A DNA stretch of 64,000 nt from Amycolatopsis anabasis (GTDB taxonomy: Bacteria; Actinomycetota; Actinomycetes; Mycobacteriales; Pseudonocardiaceae). Below are positions 44,641 through 64,000 of this stretch, piece after piece. The translations under genes were made by a program, and so were the position numbers. The stretch spans positions 1 through 64,000 of the forward strand of contig NZ_VTHK01000036.1 of the NCBI RefSeq assembly GCF_009765355.1, read 5' to 3'. Every line of letters begins with the position of its first letter. The first letter of the stretch is position 1. The notes beneath the pieces are model-generated. The model was given only the letters and a program-made list of their open reading frames with translations, was not told where the DNA came from and ran no database searches.

Positions 44641-44680
44641 CCGGTGGCTCCTTGCCCCGGGGCTGGCAAGGAGCCACCGG
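44641..44680. terminator. Perfect 16-bp stem-loop between convergent genes
   Basis: CCGGTGGCTCCTTGCC pairs perfectly with GGCAAGGAGCCACCGG around an eight-base loop. It lies 11 bases past the stop of the C-methyltransferase gene and can act on both strands, isolating the convergent regulator and methyltransferase transcripts. Confidence 0.75.
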
Positions 44681-44691
44681 ACCGGCACCAC

Positions 44692-45918
44692 TCAGACCAC
44701 GTGGACGTCGGGGACGTAGAGGATCCACTTGCCGCCGGCGTCGCGGAAGTCCTGCTCCTTGGCCATGATCTCCTCGGCGTGGTTCCAGGCGAAGAGCAGG
44801 GCGTAATCGGGGTACGGGTTGGCGAAGTCGGCCGGGGTGCGCACCGGGATGTGGGTCCCCGGGCTGAGGCGGTTCTGCTTCGCCGGGGTCGTGTCGGAGA
44901 TGAACGACACCAGGTCCGGGCCGATGCCGCAGAAGTTCGTCACGGTCGCGCTCTTGGCCGTGGCGCCGTAGGCCACCACCTTCTTGCCCTCGTCCCGCAA
45001 CTTGGCGAGCAGCTCGATCAGGTCGGTGCGGATCTGGGTGACGTTGGCGCCGAACTTCTCGAGCGTGGCCCGCTCGGCGAGCGAACGGTCCGCCTCCCAC
45101 GCCAGCAGCTCGGCCACCGCCGGGGACGGCGTACGCGCGCCCCGCAACGCGAGCGTGTAGCGCACCTCGCCCCCGTGCACCGGGATCCGCTCGACGTCCA
45201 CCAGTTCCAAGCCGTTGCGCGCGGCCATCTCCTGGACCGACCGGGCGGTGAAGAAGTAGAAGTGCTCGTCGTAGATCTGGTCGAAGGAGTTCCGCTCGAC
45301 GATGTCACCGAGGTACGGGTCCTCGAAGACGAACACCCCGTTCGGCCCGAGCAGCTTGGTCACGCCGGCCAGGATGGAGCCCATGTAAGGAATGTGGCAC
45401 AACGTGTTCGCCGCGTAGATGACGTCGGCGGGGCCCTGCTTCGCCCGGATGTCGGTGGCGGTCGACTCCTCGAAGAAGTCCTTGCGCACCTGGACGCCCT
45501 TGGCCGCGGCGAGATCCGCCACGCCACCCGAGGGCTCCACGCCGAGGTGCCGGACACCCGCCTCGGCGATCACCTTCAGCATCACGCCGTCGTTGCAGCC
45601 GAGCTCCACGATGAACGGGTCCGCCCCGGTGAGCTCGGTGGTGAGGAAACGCTTGGCCAGCTCCTCGAAGTGGGTCCGCATGAACGCCGACCCCGAGGAG
45701 AGGTAGGGGTAGCTCTCGTGGAACATGGCTTCGCGGGGCACCTCTTCCATGAGCTGCACCATGGTGCACGACTCACAGCTGCCGGTGGCGAGCCGGAAGA
45801 AGAACTCCTCGCGCGAGTCACCAGGAGCGACGAACGCGTCGGACAACGGTTGACGTCCGAAGTCGAAGAACTCGTGGACGGTGCCGTCGCAGATGCGGCA
45901 CCGGGACGTGGCCGACAT
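44692..45918 (-). CDS. NDP-hexose 3-C-methyltransferase (EvaC/TylCIII-like)
   Basis: The 408-residue enzyme has the three-part architecture of sugar C-methyltransferases: an N-terminal zinc-binding domain (CRICDG and TGSCESC), a SAM-binding Rossmann core (PFIVELGCNDGVMLKVIAE, EDPYLGDIVER) and a C-terminal domain (KKVVAYGATAKSATVTNFC). A His-rich catalytic site is expected near IYDEHFYFF. It adds a methyl group to C3 of a 3-amino (or 3-hydroxy) 4-keto sugar, as in vancosamine. GAGGAG precedes the ATG. It diverges from an aldo/keto reductase gene. Confidence 0.9.
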   Translation of the reverse strand: MSATSRCRICDGTVHEFFDFGRQPLSDAFVAPGDSREEFFFRLATGSCESCTMVQLMEEVPREAMFHESYPYLSSGSAFMRTHFEELAKRFLTTELTGADPFIVELGCNDGVMLKVIAEAGVRHLGVEPSGGVADLAAAKGVQVRKDFFEESTATDIRAKQGPADVIYAANTLCHIPYMGSILAGVTKLLGPNGVFVFEDPYLGDIVERNSFDQIYDEHFYFFTARSVQEMAARNGLELVDVERIPVHGGEVRYTLALRGARTPSPAVAELLAWEADRSLAERATLEKFGANVTQIRTDLIELLAKLRDEGKKVVAYGATAKSATVTNFCGIGPDLVSFISDTTPAKQNRLSPGTHIPVRTPADFANPYPDYALLFAWNHAEEIMAKEQDFRDAGGKWILYVPDVHVV

Positions 45919-46237
45919 GCAATCTCCTCAGACTCTCAGCCAAAACAATGGCGACGTGACGGGAAAAGGGACACAAACGCGCCTGCCGCAGGACACGGTA
46001 CACACGTTCCCGCTCAGAAAATAGCCGATTGCGCGCGGTTGGCAACACCGTAACGGACCCCTAGTTTCCCTGCGCCAGCACGAGTGTTGCGCAACCGGTT
46101 GGGATTAATGGAAGATACCCCGGTAACGCGCGACTCTCTACAACGTCCGCTTTGGACTGTCTTCCGGGCTCCCGCCGGTACGCGCGTCACCAAGTCGGAA
46201 GTACCGCGATCCCCATTCGATAGATGTGCAGGTACCA
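45919..46237. promoter_or_regulatory. Divergent promoter region between C-methyltransferase and aldo/keto reductase genes
   Basis: About 320 bp without a gene. A near-perfect inverted repeat is formed by GGTTGGCAACAC (46037-46048) and GTGTTGCGCAACC (46084-46096). GGCAACACCGTAACG here resembles GACAACGTAACG upstream of the LmbU-type gene (43797-43808), so both may bind a common factor. No clear -35/-10 pair was identified. Confidence 0.45.
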
Positions 46238-47188
46238 ATGCAGAAACCTCTTCTGGCAGACGATCTGAATTTGGGCACCGTGGGCCTCGGCTGCATGTCG
46301 ATGTCGCACGCGTACACCCCCGCCGAACGCGACGACGAGGAATCGATCCTGGTGGTCCAGCGCGCCATCGAACTCGGGATCCGGCTCTTCGACACCGCGG
46401 ACATCTACGGGCCGTTCACCAACGAGAGCCTGCTCGGCCGCGCGCTCGAGGGCCGGCGGGACGAGGTCGTGATCGCCACCAAATGCGGTCTGGTGACCGA
46501 ACCGGACGGGAAGCTCAGCCGAAACGGCCGGCCCGAGTACCTCCGGGCGGCCTGCGACGCTTCGCTGCGCCGGCTGCGGACCGACGTGATCGACCTCTAC
46601 CAGCTGCACCGGGTGGATCCGGAGGTCCCGCTCGAGGAGACCTGGGGAGCGCTGGCCGAACTGGTCACCGCGGGCAAGGTGCGGGCCCTGGGCATGTCGC
46701 ACGGCACCGTCGAGGAACTCGAACGCGCGCACGCGGTGTTCCCGGTCAGCGCCGCCCAGTACGAACTGTCGATCTGGGCGGACTACACCCGCGAGGACGT
46801 CCTGCCCTGGTGCGCCGAGCACGATGTGGACTTCCTCGCGTTCTCCCCCATCGGCCGCGGCTATCTCACCGGGAAGCTCGCGGTCTCGGAGTTCGACGCC
46901 GACGATTCCCGTTCGCGCGACCCCCGGTTCACCACCGATGCCATGACCGACAACCAGATCATCGTCGACGGGGTGCGCGCGGTCGCCGCGCGGCTGGACG
47001 CCACCCCCGCGCAGGTCGCGATCGCCTGGGTCCTGGCGCAGGGCGAGCGCGTGGTGCCCATCCCCGGTACGAAGAAACTGCGCTGGCTGGAGGAGAACGC
47101 GGCCGCCGCGGACCTCAAACTGAGCGACGACGACCTCGCGGAACTCGACGCGCTGCCGACCCCGATGGGGCACCGGCGCTGGAAATAG
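46238..47188 (+). CDS. Second aldo/keto reductase
   Basis: The 316-residue AKR resembles the AKR13/YakC-like group: LGTVGLGCMSMSHAY, IRLFDTADIYGPFTNE (Asp, Tyr), EVVIATKCGLV (Lys) and DLYQLHRVDPEVP (His), with VVPIPGTKKLRWLEEN for NADPH. It differs clearly from the AKR at 42050. Location in the cluster suggests a sugar or peptide tailoring reduction, but AKR13 enzymes also occur in housekeeping roles. ATG MQKPLLADD is preferred to a GTG four codons earlier, having AGG in its leader. Confidence 0.78.
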   Translation: MQKPLLADDLNLGTVGLGCMSMSHAYTPAERDDEESILVVQRAIELGIRLFDTADIYGPFTNESLLGRALEGRRDEVVIATKCGLVTEPDGKLSRNGRPEYLRAACDASLRRLRTDVIDLYQLHRVDPEVPLEETWGALAELVTAGKVRALGMSHGTVEELERAHAVFPVSAAQYELSIWADYTREDVLPWCAEHDVDFLAFSPIGRGYLTGKLAVSEFDADDSRSRDPRFTTDAMTDNQIIVDGVRAVAARLDATPAQVAIAWVLAQGERVVPIPGTKKLRWLEENAAAADLKLSDDDLAELDALPTPMGHRRWK

Positions 47189-47323
47189 CGCGGCCCGCCG
47201 CGATCGTTGACTGACCAGCGACTCCCGGCACAGGGTGGTTCCGGAGTGCGCCCGGCCGTCCCGCCAGCGGGACATCCCCGGGATCCGCGCACTCCCCCGT
47301 GACGGTTCGAAGGTGAGGCGTTC

Positions 47324-47854
47324 TTGCTCTACCCCCACACGAAATCCCGGCGGACCGTGCTCCGGCCCACGACCACCGCGAACAGCGAGACGTTCTACAA
47401 AACCCTGCTGCGGGCCGGGATCGAAAGCCTGCCGCCGATGGACTCCATCGCGGAGGACTTCGCCTGCCTCGACGCGCTCTTCCTGGTGGAGCGGCGGGAC
47501 AACGGCGAAGTGCTCGGGTACAGCACGCTGCACCGGTCCAATACGGCCGGACACATCGAAATGGGGCTGTACACCGACACGACCCGGGCGAGGTACGGCA
47601 TCGGCGGTGAAGCGGTCGTGCTCACCATCAACTATGCCTTCGCGACGCTGAACATAGATAAGATGATCGTGCGCACCACCGAGGCCAGTTTCGCGGGACT
47701 CGGTGAAGCCCTCGACAACGAGGGCTTGGAAGGTGTACTTCCTGGACATCTCTACTTCCGCGGGAACCTGTGGGATCTGCATTGCTATGCGATGCGGAGG
47801 GCGGAGTGGGAGGAATACATGCACCACGTGGGCCCCGTGCTCGGCGCACGCTAG
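47324..47854 (+). CDS. GNAT-like protein preceding the carrier protein gene
   Basis: The 176-residue protein is homologous over its full length to the GNAT-like protein at 41344 (shared opening LFPH/LYPH, LRPxT, FLVxRRD, HLYFxGxLWD). A TTG start is indicated because GGTGAGG lies five bases upstream and the paralogue begins at the same residue. The acyl-CoA loop region ([11 protein letters not shown]) is better kept here than in the paralogue. It is the first gene of the ACP-MbtH-NRPS operon, so a role in charging or modifying the free carrier protein is attractive but unproven. Confidence 0.7.
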   Translation: MLYPHTKSRRTVLRPTTTANSETFYKTLLRAGIESLPPMDSIAEDFACLDALFLVERRDNGEVLGYSTLHRSNTAGHIEMGLYTDTTRARYGIGGEAVVLTINYAFATLNIDKMIVRTTEASFAGLGEALDNEGLEGVLPGHLYFRGNLWDLHCYAMRRAEWEEYMHHVGPVLGAR

Positions 47855-47877
47855 GCAGAAAAACGAAAGGAAGAACG

Positions 47878-48147
47878 TTGACCGAGATTCCCGCCAAGAA
47901 CGATCTGGTGAGCGCGCTCAAGGAAATCGCGAAGATGATCTGCGCGGAACAGCCGGACGTGCCCGAGCCGGAGACCGTGAAGGACCTCGACTCCTTTTCC
48001 TTCGTCCAGGTGATCCTGGAGGTGGAGAACGAGTACAACATCAAGATCCTGGAAAATCTCGACGAATTCAGCGGCGAATCCTTCGACGACCTCGCCGACT
48101 TCATCCTCAAGCAGGACACGACCGCGGCGGACAAGGTCGGTTCCTGA
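47878..48147 (+). CDS. Free-standing acyl carrier protein
   Basis: The 89-residue acidic, helical protein has the carrier-protein pattern: an amphipathic first helix ([13 protein letters not shown]), then [20 protein letters not shown] with the probable phosphopantetheine Ser39 in the D-S-F motif (DSL in most ACPs), and a final [13 protein letters not shown] helix. TTG start follows AAAGGAAG. It is encoded between a GNAT-like protein and MbtH, directly upstream of the NRPS, suggesting delivery of a starter or modified building block to the assembly line. Confidence 0.82.
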   Translation: MTEIPAKNDLVSALKEIAKMICAEQPDVPEPETVKDLDSFSFVQVILEVENEYNIKILENLDEFSGESFDDLADFILKQDTTAADKVGS

Positions 48148-48182
48148 CCTGCGGACCGGCATCGGAAGAAGGGGCAGGAATC

Positions 48183-48386
48183 TTGTCCGGCGAAGCGCAA
48201 CACCTGGTCGTGGTCAACCACGAAGAGCAGTACTCCATCTGGTCCGCCGATCGTGAGCTGCCGGCCGGTTGGCGGGCGGAGGGCACCCGCGGCACCCGCG
48301 AGGAGTGCCTGGCGCACATCGACAAGGTCTGGACCGACATGCGACCGCTCAGCTTGCGCCGACGGATGGCAACAGAGGGCCGCTGA
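48183..48386 (+). CDS. MbtH-family protein
   Basis: The 67-residue protein contains the MbtH pattern: [22 protein letters not shown], the Cys-Leu-xx-Ile element in [11 protein letters not shown] and [12 protein letters not shown]. MbtH proteins bind NRPS adenylation domains and are needed for their solubility or activity. TTG start with AGGAA upstream. It lies 47 bases before the NRPS start and must serve one or more of the five adenylation domains in the window. Confidence 0.93.
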   Translation: MSGEAQHLVVVNHEEQYSIWSADRELPAGWRAEGTRGTREECLAHIDKVWTDMRPLSLRRRMATEGR

Positions 48387-48433
48387 CCATTCAGCGGTCA
48401 CCCAACCGCAGTTTCGGTCGAGCGGAGGTCATT

Positions 48434-60749
<12,316 letters not shown>

Positions 60750-60760
<11 letters not shown>

Positions 60761-63700
60761 AGAAGCCAGCGCCGGCGCCAAACTGCTGCGCAGCCGCCTC
60801 AAGCAGCGCGCGACCGCCCGCGACACCGCCATCCCCGCCCAGCCGCGCGGTGGCCCGCTCCCGCTTTCCTTCTCCCAGCAGCGGTTGTGGGCACTGGACC
60901 GGCTCCGCCCCGGCGGCACCGACTACCTGGTGCCGATCGTCCTGCGCCTGAGCGGGCCGCTGTCGCCGCCCGAGCTGACCCGCGCCCTGGCGGATCTGGT
61001 GCGCCGCCACGAGATCCTGCGCACCCGCTATGCCACCGACGATTCCGGCGAGCCGGTGCAGATCATCGAGGACGATCCGCACCTCCCCGTCGACTTCACC
61101 GATTTGTCCACAAAGGACAACATCGATCTGGAGGCGGTGCTCGCCGAGGAGGCCTGGAAACCGTTCGACCTGGCCACCGGGCCGGTGCTGCGCGCGCGGC
61201 TGATCCGGCTCTCGCCCGAGGAACACGTGCTGGCGATCATCGTGCACCACATCGCGATGGACGGCTGGTCGGCCACTGTCCTGGTGCGCGAGCTGGAGGC
61301 GCGGTTCGCCGGGCGGGACCTCCCGCCGCTCACCGTGCAGTACGCGGACTTCGCGGCCTGGCAGCGCGAGCAGCTCTCCGCGGAACGCACCGCGCACACC
61401 GTCGAGTACTGGCTCAAGCACCTGGAAAGCCTGCCGCCGCTGGAACTGCCGACCGACCGGCCCCGCCCGGCCGTCTGGGATCCGCGCGGGGACACGATCC
61501 GGTTCGAGATCCCGGCCGAGGTGGGCGACCGGGTCGGCGCCCTCGCCCGGGAGAACCAGGCCACCCCGTTCATGGCCTACCTCGCCGCGTTCTGGGCGCT
61601 GCTCTCGCGCTACACCGGACAGGACGATTTCGCGGTGGGCACCCCGGTCGCGGGCCGCACGCACACCGAAACCGAGGCGATCGTCGGCATCTTCATCAAC
61701 ATGCTGGTGCTGCGCGCCGATCTGAGCGGCGACCCCACGTTCCGCGAACTGCTCGGCCGCGCCCGGACCTGCGCGATCGACGCGTTCGCGCACCAGGAGG
61801 TGCCGTTCGAACGGCTGGTCGCCGAACTGGCCACCGACCGCGACCTGTCCAGCCACCCGCTGTTCGGCGTCAACTTCGTCATGCAGAACACCGAACCGGT
61901 GCGGTTCGCCGCGGGCGGGGTGACCGGCGAGGAGATCGAAATCGCTTCGCGCAGCGCGAAGTTCGATCTGACCTGGACGCTGGAGGAACGTCCGGACGGT
62001 TCGGTCGCGGGCGAGGTCACCTTCGGCCACGCCCTGCTCGACGCGGCCACCGCCGAACGGATGGCCCGGCACTACGTCCGCCTGCTCCAGGCCGCGGTGA
62101 CCGACCCCGGCCGCCGGATCGGCGATCTCCCGCTGCTGAGCGAGAACGAACTGCGCGACCTGGTCCGCGGCCCGGTGTCCGCCGCGCCCGACGGGCCGTG
62201 CCTGCACGAACGGTTCGCCGAACAGGCCCGGCGGAACCCGGACGCGCTCGCATTGACCTTCGAAGGCGAGCACCTGACCTACCGCGAACTCGACACCCGG
62301 GCCAACCAGCTCGCGCACCAGCTGCGCGCGCTCGGCGCGGGCCGCGAGGAGCTGGTCGGCGTCTGCCTGCGCCGCGGCGCGAACACGATCGTCGCCATCC
62401 TCGGCGCGCTCAAGGCCGGTGCGGCGTACCTGCCGCTGGACCCCGACCACCCCGCCGAACGGATCGCCTACATCCTGGAGGACGCGGGCGCGCGGGTGGC
62501 GGTCACCGAGCAGGCGCTCACCGACCGGGTTCCGGCGCTCGACGAGGTCCTGGTCCTCGATGACCCCGAGCAGAGCGCGGTGCTCGCCGCGCTGCCCGCC
62601 ACGGCGCCGGAAACCGGCGCGCATCCCGGCGATCTGGCGTACGTGATCTACACGTCCGGTTCCACCGGCCGCCCCAAGGGCGTGCAGGTGACCCACTCGA
62701 ACGTGGTGCGGCTGCTCACCTCCACCGAGGAGGAGTACCGGTTCAACTCCGACGACGTCTGGGTCCTGTTCCACTCCTACGCGTTCGACGTGTCGGTGTG
62801 GGAGATCTGGGGCACCTTCCTCTACGGCGGCCGCCTGGTCGTGCCGTCCTACGAGGTCACCCGCTCGCCCTGGGATCTGGTCCGGCTGCTCGCCGACGAG
62901 GGCGTGACCGTGCTCAACCAGACCCCGTCGGCCTTCCGCGTCCTGGTCGAACTGGCCGAGCGCGGCGGCGATCCGGCACTGGACCGCCTCCAGCTCCGGT
63001 ACGTCATCCTCGCCGGTGAGGCGGTGGACGTGGCCACGCTGAAACCCTGGTGGGACCGGTTCGGCGACACCGCGCCGCTGATCGTCAACAAGTACGGCAT
63101 CACCGAGACCACCGTGCACGTGACCTACCGGCCGCTCCGGCTGTCCGATCTGGACGGTGATCGCAGCCCGGTCGGCCACCCGATGCGCGACCTCACGATG
63201 TACATTTTGGACGGCAACCTGCGCCCGGTCCCGGTCGGCGTGCCCGGCGAGATCTACGTCGGCGGCCCCGGGGTGACCCGCGGCTACCTGGACCGCCCGG
63301 CGCTCACCGCCCAGCGCTACGTCCCCGATCCGTACGGCCCGCCGGGCGCGCGGCTGTACAAGTCCGGCGACAAGGCCCGCGTGCTGCCGAACGGAGACAT
63401 CGGCTTCCTCGGCCGGTTCGACCACCAGGTGAAGATCCGCGGCTTCCGGATCGAACTGGGCGAGGTCGAATCCTGCCTGTCCGGGCATCCGGACGTCGAG
63501 GCCGCGGTGGTCGTGGTGCACGAATCCGCACCGGGCGACCGGCGCCTGGTCGCCTATCTGCACCCGAAGGACAGCGCCCAGCTCACCCCGGCCGACATCC
63601 GCGCCTACGCCGCGCAGGAGCTGCCGAGTTACATGGTCCCGGCGATCTTCATGCTGGTGCCCAAGCTCCCGCTCACGGTGAACGGCAAGGTCGACCGGCG

Positions 63701-64000
63701 GGCGTTGCCAAGCCCCGAGGGGGCGCGCCAGGAACCCGAACAGGGTTACGTGGCCCCGCGCACCGCCGCCGAACGCGCGGTCGTCGAGGTCTGGTCCCGG
63801 ATTCTCGGGATCGCGCGGATCGGCATGCACGACAACTTCTTCACCCTGGGCGGCGACTCCATCCGGGCCATCCGGCTGGTGGGCGCGCTGCGCGAGGCGG
63901 GGCACGAGTTCTCCGTGCAGGACCTGTTCCGGCACCAGACGATCGCCGAGCTGGTGCGGGGTGGCGGCGAAACGACCGCGGAGGAGACCGGCACCGCGCC
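60750..64000 (+). CDS. Second nonribosomal peptide synthetase, module 5 visible, truncated by window edge
   Basis: At least 1083 residues are visible. An N-terminal docking-like helix (AGAKLLRSRLKQRATARD) is followed by a condensation domain (HHIAMDG at 166-172), an adenylation domain (YVIYTSGSTGRPKG; FDVSVWEIW; NKYGITETTVHVT) and a carrier domain with Ser at about 1037 in LGGDSIRAIRL. Pocket residues read DVWNIAKVH, close to the Thr code DFWNIGMVH, so a Thr-like substrate is a guess. The LGGDSI form of the carrier motif is typical before epimerase domains, so a D-residue may result. The ATG overlaps the upstream stop, ensuring coupled translation. Confidence 0.93.

Overview
The window is high-GC actinobacterial DNA: strong G/C bias at third codon positions, many GTG and TTG starts, XRE/DUF397 pairs, two ECF42-type sigma factors and a PaaX regulator. 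Gene content (LmbU-type regulator, deoxyaminosugar genes, large NRPSs) points to a Pseudonocardiales genus such as Amycolatopsis; that placement is inference. No transposase, tRNA, rRNA or CRISPR array was seen.

Left part (1-10430): a PaaX-family regulator faces a five-gene operon for salicylate breakdown: salicylyl-AMP ligase, gentisate 1,2-dioxygenase, fumarylpyruvate hydrolase, FAD-dependent salicylyl-CoA 5-hydroxylase and an NDP-forming acyl-CoA synthetase. Three of the four junctions are ATGA overlaps. A divergent aromatic-acid MFS transporter completes the unit. An array of 21-bp intergenic repeats with an inverted counterpart follows.

Middle (10719-35485): housekeeping and regulatory genes. 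These include a DGPF protein/ECF42 sigma pair, an F420-type oxidoreductase, an XRE regulator between two DUF397 genes, a cyclase-family hydrolase, and a second type II topoisomerase whose A subunit carries a 436-residue LAGLIDADG intein. Further right are PucR and AraC regulators, a MetE-like protein, an AlkB homologue under a likely SOS box, a protein resembling half of an NRPS condensation domain, a second ECF42 sigma factor, small exported proteins, a polytopic membrane protein, and a divergent DUF899/HxlR pair sharing two operator-like palindromes.

Right part (35457-64000, running off the edge): a biosynthetic gene cluster for a glycosylated nonribosomal peptide. The sugar genes (2,3-dehydratase, PLP aminotransferase, 3-C-methyltransferase, epimerase, two aldo/keto reductases, a hot-dog/SDR fusion and a glycosyltransferase) predict a 2,6-dideoxy-3-amino-3-C-methyl sugar of the vancosamine type. 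An LmbU-type regulator sits between the sugar operons. The assembly line starts with a GNAT-like protein, a free-standing acyl carrier protein, an MbtH protein and a four-module NRPS, all with TTG starts. A second NRPS follows, of which module 5 is visible. The first condensation domain has lost its catalytic motif. Adenylation pocket residues suggest Gly, an Asp/Asn-like residue, two unassigned residues and a Thr-like residue. No thioesterase, NDP-glucose synthase or 4,6-dehydratase lies in the window, so the cluster is incomplete here.
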